A program made the translations under genes and the position numbers. This document shows, piece by piece, positions 17,121-25,363 of a stretch of DNA of 64,000 bases (positions within the stretch are counted from its first letter, which is position 1; the number at the start of each line of letters is the position of its first letter). Source of the stretch: Actinoalloteichus hymeniacidonis (GTDB taxonomy: Bacteria; Actinomycetota; Actinomycetes; Mycobacteriales; Pseudonocardiaceae); NCBI RefSeq assembly GCF_014203365.1, contig NZ_JACHIS010000001.1, positions 5,146,001-5,210,000 of the forward strand. The letters are read 5' to 3'. The notes beneath the pieces are model-generated. The model searched no databases. It was given only the letters and a program-made list of their open reading frames with translations, and was not told the DNA's origin.

Positions 17121-18550
17121 GTGAATCCGACGCAGGCAGCATCCGCGAGCTGATCGGCGGCACCGCCGGTATCCCGGCGGGCGAGCTGACCCAGGTTCTG
17201 ACCGACCCCAACACCGGGGCGGCGCTGTATCCGCAGCGAGCGACGACTCCCGAGAACGTCGAGAAGGCGCTGGCCACGGCCTGGCGGGTACACACCGAGG
17301 GCGTGTGGGCGGAGCTGCCCAGGGCGGATCGCGCCGCCGCGCTACGCAGGCTGCAGGCCGAACTCACCGAGCGCGTCGACGAGCTGGCGAGGGCGGACAG
17401 CCTGGACAACGGCACCCCGACGACGTTCACCGCGATGTTCACCGGTGGGGTGATCGGTCTCTTAGAGCTGGCCGCGTCCCAGATCGAGGACGGGTTCGGG
17501 CACACCGAACAGGTCTCGGCGACCGCTGGGGTCTGCGATCAGTGGCGACTGCCCTGGGGCCCTGCCGCAGTGTTCCTGCCGTGGAACGCCCCCAGCTCCA
17601 TGGCCATCATGAAGACCGCGAGTGCACTGGTCGCCGGTGCGCCGATCGTGATCAAGCCCTCCGAATGGGCACCACACTTCTCCGGGGCGTTCGCCGAGGC
17701 GGTGCAGGCCGCACTTCCCGAAGGCGTGGTACAGATCGTGCACGGCGACCGCACCGTGGGTCAGACCATCGTCGCCGATGAACGCATCGCCGCCGTCTCC
17801 TACACCGGCGGTGTCCAGGGCGGCCGCGCGGTGGCCCAGACCTGCGCCCGCGACTTCAAGCCGATCGACATGGAGCTCTCCGGCAACAACCCGGTCATCG
17901 CGCTGCCGGACGCCGATCCGACATCGGTCGCCGAACAGCTCGCACCGGGGATGGTGATGCTCAACGGACAGTTCTGCATCGGGCCGCGCAGGCTCATCGT
18001 CCCCGAATCCCAGATCGAGGCGTACCTCGAAGCGCTGGCGGCCGTGCTGTCGGCGGTGCCGATCGGCGCCACCGACGACCCGGCGGCGCAATTGGGTCCG
18101 CTCGCACACGAACAACAGCGCAACCGGATCGAGGAGCAGCTCGAGCAGTTCGCCGCCTTGGGCTGTGAGGTGCGTCGATACGGGAAGCTGCCCGGCCTGA
18201 CCGGACACTTCTTCGCTCCGGCCGTGGTCCTCGCCGACCAGAGCGCGGATTTGAAGGACGAGATCTTCGGCCCGGTGATCCAGGTTCGGACCTACCGCGA
18301 TGTCGATGAGGCGGTCACCATCGCCAACGACCACGCCTACGGTCTGAGCGGCTACGTCTTCGGGGCCGACCGCGACACCGCCCGCGCGGTGGGCAAGCGG
18401 CTGCGTTCCGGTGTCGTCACCATCAACTCGGTGCTGGGCGCCCCCGCGGACGTTCCCCGGGTGGGAAGCATGTGGGGGATCAGCGGCCTCGGCGAGATCG
18501 GGGTCGGCCACGGCCCGAACTTCTTCGGCGGGCTCCGGTTCGTCGGCTGA
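17117..18550 (+). CDS. NAD(P)-dependent aldehyde dehydrogenase
   Basis: 477 residues, normal for the family. The general-base glutamate is in MELSGNNPVIAL and the nucleophile cysteine in NGQFCIGPRR. LPWNAPSSMAIMKTASAL and DEIFGPVIQVRTYRD are the usual cofactor and C-terminal blocks. It oxidises the aldehyde produced by the co-transcribed GMC enzyme (4-nt overlap) to a carboxylate. A strong hairpin follows the stop codon. Substrate is not evident. Confidence 0.92.
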   Translation: MSESDAGSIRELIGGTAGIPAGELTQVLTDPNTGAALYPQRATTPENVEKALATAWRVHTEGVWAELPRADRAAALRRLQAELTERVDELARADSLDNGTPTTFTAMFTGGVIGLLELAASQIEDGFGHTEQVSATAGVCDQWRLPWGPAAVFLPWNAPSSMAIMKTASALVAGAPIVIKPSEWAPHFSGAFAEAVQAALPEGVVQIVHGDRTVGQTIVADERIAAVSYTGGVQGGRAVAQTCARDFKPIDMELSGNNPVIALPDADPTSVAEQLAPGMVMLNGQFCIGPRRLIVPESQIEAYLEALAAVLSAVPIGATDDPAAQLGPLAHEQQRNRIEEQLEQFAALGCEVRRYGKLPGLTGHFFAPAVVLADQSADLKDEIFGPVIQVRTYRDVDEAVTIANDHAYGLSGYVFGADRDTARAVGKRLRSGVVTINSVLGAPADVPRVGSMWGISGLGEIGVGHGPNFFGGLRFVG

Positions 18551-18563
18551 GCCAGGCACAGAA

Positions 18564-18596
18564 GCGCCCGCCGACCATATCCGGGTCGGCGGGCGC
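18564..18596. terminator. bidirectional terminator hairpin
   Basis: Perfect 13-bp arms GCGCCCGCCGACC / GGTCGGCGGGCGC around a 7-nt loop. It lies between the convergent ends of the aldehyde dehydrogenase gene and the WXG100-like operon and can serve both. Confidence 0.8.
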
Positions 18597-18620
18597 ATTC
18601 GGTTCTCGAACTCCGATGAG

Positions 18621-20258
18621 TCAGAGGTCAGGCGGGTTCAGCCTGCCCTCGAAGTTACCGGTCTCCGCCTTGTTCTCCTCGCCCTCGTACGGGCTGTCCT
18701 CATTGGACTGCACCATGTGCGGCGGGTAGTCGGCCATGAAGTTCGCCACGTCCTCCCCGACGTCCTGCCAGCGGGCCGGTCCCTCGGTCTGTGGGTTACC
18801 CAGGCCATCCGACGGCGTGGGCCGCACCTCCGACGCCCACTCGGGCGCGCTGCTGTCGAAGCCGGGCGGAGTGGTCAGCGGCGGAGTGGGAGGCGGCGAG
18901 GTCTCCGTCTGCCAGGCGGAGGTACCGCCGTCGAGATCGTTGGGCATGGAGATGGGTTGTCCGCCGCCGGGTCTGATCTCCGATTCCCACGCCGGGCCGC
19001 TGTTCAGGACGTCGGAGTCGGACATGTTGCCGCCGCCACCCGATCGGTCGCCACCGCCGTTGCTGAAGTCGGAATCGATCGGCGGGGCGCCGTCCCACTC
19101 CACCCACGAGTTGGAGCCGTTGGACCCGCCACCCGGTCGGTCGCCACCGCCGTTGCTGAAGTCCGAGTCGATCGGCGGGGCGCCGTCCCACTCCACCCAT
19201 GCGTTGGAGCCACCGGATCCACCACCCGACTGGTTGCCACTCGAGCTGTCGGGTCCTACCAGCGAGGTGACATCGGTGTCCAACGGCGGGGCCCCGTCCC
19301 ACTCGGTCCACGCGTTGCCACCGGCGGCGTTATCCAGGTCGCCCTTGATGCCCTTGATGCCACCGCCCAGGCCGCCGATCGCGCCACCGACCGCACCCGA
19401 GATCAGCGACTGGTCCGTCTGGTCGTCGCCCTGGAACTCGTTGTTGAGCGAGGCGCCGATCACGCCGCCTGCTGCGCCGCCGCCGATGCCGGATCCGACG
19501 TTGATGCCGTAGGCACCCTTGCCGCCTGCGGCGAGGACGTCACCGAACTTGCCGCCGATGCCCTTGGTGACTCCACCGAAGACGCCACCGCCGATCGCGC
19601 CACCGAGGCCGCCTGCCACGCCGGAGAGCGCAGCGGCTCCGGTCTTGTCGGTGTCCCACTCGGTCCGGTGGCCCTCGGCGATCTGACCGACCTGGATCGC
19701 GGCGTCGACACCGAGGTTGATGCCGATGTTGAGGGCGAGCTGCATGGGCAGCTGCTTGATGATGCCGATGATCACCTGCTGCAGGATCGCCCACGCGGCG
19801 CGCAGAACGCCCTGCGTCGCGGCCTGCGCAATGGGAATCCCGGCCGTGCTGGCGCCGAAGGTGACCACGGCCAGTGCCAGCATCGCCGCGATCTGCGCGA
19901 ACAGGATGACCAGCGCGGCGATGATGCTGCCCTTGGCGTACTCGATCTCCAGGGCGACGTTGTCGCAGGCCTCGCCGAGTTGCGCACACAGGTTCTGCAA
20001 CTGCACGAGGGGCGCCTCGTCGCCGGTGGTGATGCCCTCGGCGTACTTCTGGAACGAATCGGCGGTCTCGCCGATCATCGTGCTCAGCGCGTCGGCGGCG
20101 GCGGCGTCGGTATCGCCGATGACGCCCTGCACCTCTTCGGCACAGGCCGTCCAGGCGTCGGCGAGGCGCCGAAGCGCGTCCTCGTCGCCCTCCGGGAAGT
20201 CGGCTCCCACAACGACCGACGCGAGGTCCTGCAAGCCCTGCGGCATCGTGAGAGTCAT
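18621..20258 (-). CDS. WXG100-like secretion-substrate protein with a tryptophan-repeat tail
   Basis: 545 residues. Residues 1-108 resemble the helical WXG100-like N-terminal domain found in CpnT/TNT-type type VII secretion substrates (LADAWTACAEEVQGV, W36). Hydrophobic helices occupy about 110-190, then a glycine-rich region 205-305 like other giant WXG proteins. From 310 on, a W-centred motif recurs: W317, W354 and W385 each begin W(T/V)EWDGAPP, and looser copies follow at W424, W449, W474 and W497. Copies 2 and 3 are almost identical over 31 residues. No toxin domain is present at the C-terminus, unlike most such proteins. It is last in a three-gene operon with 4-nt and 1-nt overlaps. Confidence 0.7.
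   Translation of the reverse strand: MTLTMPQGLQDLASVVVGADFPEGDEDALRRLADAWTACAEEVQGVIGDTDAAAADALSTMIGETADSFQKYAEGITTGDEAPLVQLQNLCAQLGEACDNVALEIEYAKGSIIAALVILFAQIAAMLALAVVTFGASTAGIPIAQAATQGVLRAAWAILQQVIIGIIKQLPMQLALNIGINLGVDAAIQVGQIAEGHRTEWDTDKTGAAALSGVAGGLGGAIGGGVFGGVTKGIGGKFGDVLAAGGKGAYGINVGSGIGGGAAGGVIGASLNNEFQGDDQTDQSLISGAVGGAIGGLGGGIKGIKGDLDNAAGGNAWTEWDGAPPLDTDVTSLVGPDSSSGNQSGGGSGGSNAWVEWDGAPPIDSDFSNGGGDRPGGGSNGSNSWVEWDGAPPIDSDFSNGGGDRSGGGGNMSDSDVLNSGPAWESEIRPGGGQPISMPNDLDGGTSAWQTETSPPPTPPLTTPPGFDSSAPEWASEVRPTPSDGLGNPQTEGPARWQDVGEDVANFMADYPPHMVQSNEDSPYEGEENKAETGNFEGRLNPPDL
19029..19310 (-). repeat. in-gene tandem repeats encoding the W(T/V)EWDGAPP motif
   Basis: Two DNA copies of about 82 nt with a 93-bp period (starting near 19035 and 19128 on the plus strand) differ at only a few bases. 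A third, shorter copy lies towards 19310. They encode residues 317-410 of the WXG100-like protein. The near identity suggests recent duplication or gene conversion and possible repeat-number variation. Confidence 0.8.
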
Positions 20259-20578
20259 AGCCCGCCCCCGGCGCTCTTGATGTTGTCAGCGTTGGTCTCG
20301 TCGTCGGATTCCCACTGGTCGGCGGTCTTGTCCAGACCGTCCTTCGTCGCGGTGAGACCCTCGACCAGGTAATCGCGTCCCTTGTCCGCCTCCTCGGAGG
20401 CGGTGATGTAGTCGGGCTCGAAGTTCTTGCCCGTCTCGTCGGCTCCCCAGCAGCCATGCTCGGCGTCGCGCACCGTCTGAAGTGTCTCGAAGGCGGCGGT
20501 CAGCCGGTCGGCGGCTTCCACGAACTTCGGGGACCTGGTGCGTAACGCGCCCGGATCGCTCTCAAACCCGTCGGCCAT
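20255..20578 (-). CDS. EspC/WXG100-like small secretion target
   Basis: 107 residues, nearly all helical and acidic. The motif HGCWGADETGKNF sits between two helices (W44), the position of WXG in ESX-type helical hairpins, and is followed by a Y-containing acidic C-terminal helix. Such proteins are secreted or act as partners of larger WXG substrates. It overlaps the following 545-aa gene (ATGA) and the preceding YbaB-like gene (TGATG), so the three are co-translated. No ESX membrane components lie in this window; secretion machinery would be elsewhere. Confidence 0.72.
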   Translation of the reverse strand: MADGFESDPGALRTRSPKFVEAADRLTAAFETLQTVRDAEHGCWGADETGKNFEPDYITASEEADKGRDYLVEGLTATKDGLDKTADQWESDDETNADNIKSAGGGL

Positions 20579-21093
20579 CAGCGGTACCTCTCTTCCCAGC
20601 GGGACGCCAACTCGTCGTCCTCGTCATCGTCGTCATCGGAGCGACCGCGATCGTCGTCGTCGACGACGCCCGTGTCGGGGATGTCCGGAACCTTCGGCGT
20701 CAGATCCTTGAACGAGGGCGCGCCCTCGAAGAGATCCGGCATGTCCGGCAGGTCCGCGAGCATCGGCGCGAGGACCTCATCCGCCTGGGCGCGCGCGTTG
20801 CGGGCGGCCTGCTGGATGGTGTGGACGATGGCTTGCGAGAGCTTCACGGCGGTGGTGGACCGGAAGGCCGCCGGGTTGATCTGGAGGTCGGTGACGATGC
20901 CTGCGGAGTTAACCCGGACGTTGACCAGTCCGTCCCGCGACGTCGCCTCACCGGTAGCGGAGGCTGCGTGCTCCTGCACCTGTTTGAGCTGTTCGGCCTG
21001 CCTGCTCACGCCTGCTAACAGCGAGGTCATCTTCTCTCGCATGGCAGCGTTACGGGCTTCGAGTTCGAGTCGCTGGTTCGAGGGATTGGTCAT
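20578..21093 (-). CDS. YbaB/EbfC-family protein
   Basis: 171 residues. The N-terminal helix (ARNAAMREKMTSLLAGVSRQ) and the following beta-hairpin (DGLVNVRVNSAGIVTDLQIN) form the YbaB/EbfC nucleoid-associated fold. A long helix and an unusual acidic tail rich in aspartate (DDDDRGRSDDDDDEDDE) follow. In actinobacteria, YbaB-like genes commonly head operons of EspC-like and WXG100-like proteins, where they probably act as chaperones or regulators rather than nucleoid proteins. It is first in this operon; no clear ribosome site precedes its ATG. Confidence 0.75.
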   Translation of the reverse strand: MTNPSNQRLELEARNAAMREKMTSLLAGVSRQAEQLKQVQEHAASATGEATSRDGLVNVRVNSAGIVTDLQINPAAFRSTTAVKLSQAIVHTIQQAARNARAQADEVLAPMLADLPDMPDLFEGAPSFKDLTPKVPDIPDTGVVDDDDRGRSDDDDDEDDELASRWEERYR

Positions 21094-21301
21094 ATACCCA
21101 ACTTGGAGTAAGGGGGGCGGATGTTATCGAACGCGTCGGCCATGGTCGTCTCCAAACCAGCCGGTCCCCACATTGGGGTACCCGATCGACTCGGGCACCC
21201 GACGCCCGACCGGTAAATCCGGGCGGAGGGACCGGAAGCAGTCCGCGTCTTGAGCTCTGGCGATCCTCAGTGAGACGCAGCCGCGACCGCAAGAGGAATC
21301 C

Positions 21302-21451
21302 GTGCAATTCACCAAGACTTTCGGGCAGAAGGACGCCAGGACGCTGCTGTTATGGGGCCTGCGGGCCGTCTCGTGTCAGATCGCCGTCAAGTCCGACGCG
21401 ACCGAGCGGTCGACTCGTTCGCGTCCCGTCGTGATGGCTGTTCGGGGGTGA
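21302..21451 (+). CDS. possible small protein, 49 aa
   Basis: A GTG start with AGAGGA about 6 nt upstream opens a 49-codon frame in which over 80 percent of third bases are G or C, as in the neighbouring genes. The product (VQFTKTFGQKDARTLLLWG at its start) is basic and has no known domain. It lies in a 456-bp gap between the WXG100-like operon and an alcohol dehydrogenase gene, and I see nothing else in that gap. It could be chance. Confidence 0.3.
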   Translation: MQFTKTFGQKDARTLLLWGLRAVSCQIAVKSDATERSTRSRPVVMAVRG

Positions 21452-21549
21452 ACGCGGGTACCCCACCGGCGCGAGCAGGTCTCGGATGCTCGGCGGCGAC
21501 GGCGCGGCAGGCCGTTGCTCGGCCGGACTGAGCGAAGGAGCACGACATC

Positions 21550-22572
21550 ATGCGCGGAGCTGTCATCCATGCCCCCGGGGACGTCCGTTTCGAGGAACGC
21601 GCCGACCCCGTCATCGAGGCGCCGACCGATGCGATCATCCGGCTGACGGCCACCTGCGTGTGCGGCTCGGATCTGTGGACCTACCGGGGCGTGGACCCGA
21701 TCACCGCCCCGACGCCGATGGGCCACGAGTACATCGGGGTCGTCGAGGAGGTCGGGAGCGCGGTCGGCACGATCCGTCCCGGTCAGTTCGTCGTCGGCTC
21801 CTTCTTCGCCTCCGATGACACCTGCGAGATCTGCCGGGCCGGGTTTCACACGTCCTGTGTGCACCGGATACCCATCGGGTCGATCGGTTCCCAGGCCGAG
21901 TACCTCCGGGTCCCCCTCGCCGATGGCACCCTGGTGGCCACCCACGAGCTGCCCAGCGCCGATCTCCTGCCGAGTCTGCTGGCGGCCTCCGACGTGTTGG
22001 GCACCGGTTGGTACGGCGCCGTCGCCGCCGAGGTCCGCCCCGGTTCGACGGTGGTGGTCGTCGGTGACGGCGCGGTCGGGTTGCTGGGCGTGCTGGCCGC
22101 CAAGCAGCTGGGTGCGGAGCGGATCATCGCGATGAGCCGACACGAGTCCCGCGCGAGGTTGGCGAGGGAGTTCGGGGCCACCGATGTCGTGGCCGAACGC
22201 GGCGACGACGGCGTGCAGGCGGTCAAGGACCGCACCGACGGCTTGGGCGCGCACTCGGTCATCGAGGCGGTCGGCACCCAGGAGTCGATGATGCAGGCCA
22301 TTCGCTCCGCCCGGCCCGGCGGCGCGGTCGGCTATGTCGGCGTCGCCCACGACGTCACCCTGCCGGGCGAGGAGCTGTTCTACTCCCACGTCCGGATCCT
22401 CGGCGGCCCCGCCCCGGTACGCCGCTTCCTTCCGGACCTTCTCGATCGGATCCAGGCCCGCGAGATCGACCCCGGCAAGGTCTTCGACCTCGAACTGCCC
22501 CTCGGCCAGGTCGCGGAGGGCTACCGCGCCATGGACGAGCGTCGATCGATCAAGGCACTGCTCTGGCCGTGA
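21550..22572 (+). CDS. zinc-dependent MDR alcohol dehydrogenase
   Basis: 340 residues. Catalytic zinc ligands are in CVCGSDLW and MGHEYIG. The structural-zinc lobe is reduced (CEICRAGFHTSC), so a structural zinc may be missing or incomplete. The Rossmann motif VVVVGDGAVGLLGV follows. It oxidises or reduces an alcohol/aldehyde with NAD(P). A cupin gene follows after 36 bp in the same direction, forming an operon; GAAGGAG precedes this start. Substrate unknown. Confidence 0.9.
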   Translation: MRGAVIHAPGDVRFEERADPVIEAPTDAIIRLTATCVCGSDLWTYRGVDPITAPTPMGHEYIGVVEEVGSAVGTIRPGQFVVGSFFASDDTCEICRAGFHTSCVHRIPIGSIGSQAEYLRVPLADGTLVATHELPSADLLPSLLAASDVLGTGWYGAVAAEVRPGSTVVVVGDGAVGLLGVLAAKQLGAERIIAMSRHESRARLAREFGATDVVAERGDDGVQAVKDRTDGLGAHSVIEAVGTQESMMQAIRSARPGGAVGYVGVAHDVTLPGEELFYSHVRILGGPAPVRRFLPDLLDRIQAREIDPGKVFDLELPLGQVAEGYRAMDERRSIKALLWP

Positions 22573-22608
22573 CCTCGCGCCGGTCGCTCGATCTCGAAAG
22601 GAACGCAT

Positions 22609-23010
22609 ATGCGTCTCATCCCCGTCCAGGACGCGGCCAAGGCACCCGAGACCAACTTCACCGGCGACGTCCATCTCACCCCGATCAAGCAGGCGCAGCC
22701 GCCATCACGGCTGGTGGTGGCCCTGGTCCGCTTCACTCCGGGGGCTCGCACCAACTGGCACTCGCACGCCAACGGCCAGACGCTGCACGTCACCGAGGGA
22801 GTCGGGCTGGTCGTCAACCGCGACGGCCAGGTGATCCGGATGCGTGCGGGCGACACCGTCTGGACCCCGCCAGGTGAGGAGCACTGGCACGGCGGCACCG
22901 ACAGCACCATGCTGTGTCACCTCGCGATGGTGGAGGGCACCGGGGACGGCGACGGCACCACGTGGCTGGAGGCCGTCACCGACGAGCAGTACGCCGACGC
23001 CCAGTTCTGA
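22609..23010 (+). CDS. cupin-domain protein
   Basis: 133 residues, a single conserved beta-barrel. Cupin motif 1 is NWHSHANGQTLHVTEG, with metal-binding histidines; motif 2 is WTPPGEEHWHGG. It resembles the small cupins related to bacterial hydroxynitrile lyases and carboxymuconolactone-associated proteins, which often accompany alcohol dehydrogenases. It is co-transcribed with the MDR dehydrogenase. Whether it is an enzyme or a metabolite-binding protein cannot be decided from sequence. Confidence 0.85.
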   Translation: MRLIPVQDAAKAPETNFTGDVHLTPIKQAQPPSRLVVALVRFTPGARTNWHSHANGQTLHVTEGVGLVVNRDGQVIRMRAGDTVWTPPGEEHWHGGTDSTMLCHLAMVEGTGDGDGTTWLEAVTDEQYADAQF

Positions 23011-23211
23011 CCGGGCCTTATTCCCGCGGGTCCGCAACGCTGAGGGGTCCTGACAGAACCTCCCCCGGCACGGCGATAGATGTTGAAGTGGATGACACAG
23101 GGCAGTCGCGCCGTGGAGCGCACCGCAGGCCGCGATCCGAGGCGGCCGCAGCGCCGATCCGGTGTCTGACCGCCCTGATCTTCGATGATCGTCATCAGGG
23201 AGTCATGCACT

Positions 23212-24261
23212 ATGTCTCAAGCCCGTGCCTACACAGCCACCTCGGCGACCGCCCCGCTGGAGCCGGGAACGATCGAACGCCGCGCGGTGGGTCCGAACGA
23301 CGTTCGGATCGACATCGTCTGGGCCGGTATCTGCCATTCCGACATCCACACCGTGCGCGGCGACTGGGGACCGGTGCCCTACCCGCTGACGGTGGGCCAC
23401 GAGATCGCCGGGGTGGTCGCCGCCGTGGGCGACCAGGTGACGCGGTACCAGGTGGGCGACCGCGTCGGGGTCGGCTGCATGGTCGACTCGTGTCGCGAAT
23501 GCTCGAACTGCCGTGCCGGGTTCGAGCAGTACTGCCGTAAGGGGATGGTGGACACCTACGGCGGCAACGACGGCAACGGCGGCGTCACCCAGGGTGGCTA
23601 CTCCAGTGAGATCGTGGTGGACGAGAACTACGTTCTCCGGATCCCCGACTCGCTGCCCTTCGAGAAGACCGCGCCGCTGTTGTGCGCGGGGATCACCACC
23701 TTCTCGCCGCTGCGCCGCTGGGGCGCGGGCCCCGGCAAGCGGGTCGCCGTGGTCGGAATGGGTGGCCTCGGACACATCGCGGTCAAGATCGCGCACGCGA
23801 TGGGCGCCGAGGTCACGGTCCTGTCGCAGAGCCTGAGCAAGCGCGAGGACGGCCTGCGGTTCGGCGCCGACCACTACTATGCAACCAGTGACCCGGCGAC
23901 GTTCGAGCAGCTGGCGGGGTCCTTCGACCTGATCCTCAACACGGTCAGCGCCTCGATCGATCTCGACGCCTACTTGGAACTGCTCGCACTGGACGGCACC
24001 ATCGTCAGTGTGGGCGCGCCTGCCGAGCCGGTGCCGGTGACCCTGTTCACGCTCTTCGACAACCGGCGTACGTTCGCGGGCTCGAAGATCGGTGGCATCC
24101 GCGAGACGCAGGAGATGCTCGACTTCTGCGCCGAGCACGGCATCGCCGCCGAGGTCGAGGTGATCCCCGCCGAGGGCATCAACGAGGCGTGGGAGCGCGT
24201 GCTGGCCTCGCAGGTCCGCTACCGGTACGTCATCGACATCGCCACGCTCGCCAACGCCTGA
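23212..24261 (+). CDS. NAD(P)-dependent zinc alcohol dehydrogenase (YahK/cinnamyl-alcohol type)
   Basis: 349 residues. Catalytic zinc site: [13 protein letters not shown] and [10 protein letters not shown] full four-cysteine structural site is present in [17 protein letters not shown], in contrast to the preceding dehydrogenase. The cofactor motif is [13 protein letters not shown]. YahK-like enzymes reduce a broad range of aldehydes with NADPH. The gene has a strong terminator and is followed by an MmyB-like regulator gene. The 200-bp upstream gap has no strong dyad. Confidence 0.92.
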   Translation: MSQARAYTATSATAPLEPGTIERRAVGPNDVRIDIVWAGICHSDIHTVRGDWGPVPYPLTVGHEIAGVVAAVGDQVTRYQVGDRVGVGCMVDSCRECSNCRAGFEQYCRKGMVDTYGGNDGNGGVTQGGYSSEIVVDENYVLRIPDSLPFEKTAPLLCAGITTFSPLRRWGAGPGKRVAVVGMGGLGHIAVKIAHAMGAEVTVLSQSLSKREDGLRFGADHYYATSDPATFEQLAGSFDLILNTVSASIDLDAYLELLALDGTIVSVGAPAEPVPVTLFTLFDNRRTFAGSKIGGIRETQEMLDFCAEHGIAAEVEVIPAEGINEAWERVLASQVRYRYVIDIATLANA

Positions 24262-24300
24262 GCGAGAGGGCGGGCGCGGCGCCCGACGAACACGCACTAG

Positions 24301-24346
24301 GGCCGGTGGGGAGCGTCAGGCACATCGCCTTCGCTCCCCGCCGGCC
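24301..24346 (+). terminator. terminator hairpin after the alcohol dehydrogenase gene
   Basis: Fifteen pairs (one G-U) between GGCCGGTGGGGAGCG and CGCTCCCCGCCGGCC. The loop itself contains an inner stem AGGC/GCCT. It ends 28 bp before the next start codon, so that gene must have its own promoter within or after the hairpin, or depend on read-through. Confidence 0.8.
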
Positions 24347-24374
24347 GTGATCTTTCGCACGGAAGGGTGGTTCG

Positions 24375-25271
24375 GTGCACGACAAGCACGCGGTCCGGGA
24401 TTTCCTCATGACCCGACGCGCCCGTCTTCGGCCCGCCCAGGTGGGCCTGCCCGACCTCGGTGATGCGCGACGTGTCCCCGGCCTGCGCCGCGAGGAGGTC
24501 GCCGTGCTCGCCGGGGTGAGCCTGGACTACTACACCCGACTGGAACGCGGGAACATCGCGGGCGCCTCGGACAGCGTGCTCGAAGCCGTCGCGGGCGCCC
24601 TGCTGTTGAACCAGACCGAGCGGACGCACCTGTTCGACCTGGCCCGCGCCGCCGCCTCGACCTCTCGGCGCCGGAAACCGACCCGTTCCCCGCACCACGT
24701 CCGGGGGTCCGTCCGGCGCATGATCGAGAGCATGGACACGGCCGCGGTCGTGCAGAACACGCGGCAGGACATCGTCGCCGCGAATGCGCTGGGTCGGGCC
24801 CTGTACGCGCCCATGTTCGACGCCGAGGACGAACCCAACACGGCGCGGTTCGCCTTCCTCGATCCGAGGGCGCAGAGCTTCTACGTGGACTGGGCGCAGG
24901 TGCGGCGCATGACGGCGGCGATGCTGCGCATGGAGGCGGGCCGGAATCCGCTGGATGCGGATCTGACCAGGCTGATCGGCGAGTTGTCCACCCGGAGCAG
25001 TGAGTTCCGCAAGGACTGGGCGGCCCACCATGTGCACGTGCACGAGACAGGCAAGAAGATCTTCTGCCATCCAGAGGTAGGCGAGATCGAGGTCGAGTTC
25101 GACGTCTTCGAGCTGGTGGGCGATCAGGGGCTTCGGCTGGCCACCTACGGCACCGAGCCAGGCACGCCGTCCGCCGATGCCTTCGCACTGCTGGCCTCGC
25201 TGACCATGACCGACCGGCAGGCCCGCACCCCGTCTCGGAGCAACATCCACGCATCGCACGAGGCCGATTAG
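24375..25271 (+). CDS. XRE-family regulator with MmyB-like ligand-binding domain (copy 1)
   Basis: 298 residues from a GTG start. The HTH at about 10-85 shows the family run VPGLRREEVAVLAGVSLDYY and TRLERGN. The C-terminal MmyB-like PAS domain (about 105-285) includes NALGRALYAPMF, FLDPRAQSFYVDW and HHVHVHETGKKIFCHPEVG. Such regulators bind fatty acids or similar ligands and control adjacent oxidoreductases. It follows the alcohol dehydrogenase in the same direction. Two more copies of the family are at 32365 and 37362. Confidence 0.9.
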   Translation: MHDKHAVRDFLMTRRARLRPAQVGLPDLGDARRVPGLRREEVAVLAGVSLDYYTRLERGNIAGASDSVLEAVAGALLLNQTERTHLFDLARAAASTSRRRKPTRSPHHVRGSVRRMIESMDTAAVVQNTRQDIVAANALGRALYAPMFDAEDEPNTARFAFLDPRAQSFYVDWAQVRRMTAAMLRMEAGRNPLDADLTRLIGELSTRSSEFRKDWAAHHVHVHETGKKIFCHPEVGEIEVEFDVFELVGDQGLRLATYGTEPGTPSADAFALLASLTMTDRQARTPSRSNIHASHEAD

Positions 25272-25306
25272 CGCCACCGAGGCACACCCTCCCACTCGTC
25301 AGGTAT

Positions 25307-25339
25307 TTGAACGATGGTACTAGTTGTACCATCGTTCAA
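25307..25339. promoter_or_regulatory. perfect 14-bp-arm operator upstream of the MFS gene
   Basis: TTGAACGATGGTAC and its exact reverse complement GTACCATCGTTCAA are separated by TAGTT. The dyad ends 24 bp before the MFS start, overlapping the expected promoter. The TetR-family gene immediately downstream of the MFS gene is the obvious binder. Confidence 0.85.
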
Positions 25340-25363
25340 TTAGTCGATCCTGGGAGGAGACCG

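Noticed and set aside
15576-18550. Assigning the GMC/aldehyde dehydrogenase pair as betA-betB of choline oxidation
   Set aside because: The two-step logic fits, but no choline transporter or BetI-like regulator is nearby and the sequences alone do not fix the substrate.
18621-20258. Polymorphic toxin or TNT-type NAD glycohydrolase
   Set aside because: The C-terminal part is made of short W repeats and acidic linker with no toxin fold or catalytic motif, and no immunity gene follows.
21550-24261. A biosynthetic gene cluster in the oxidoreductase-rich middle of the window
   Set aside because: There are no synthases, carrier proteins, P450s or glycosyltransferases. The genes fall into separate regulator-enzyme pairs with their own terminators.
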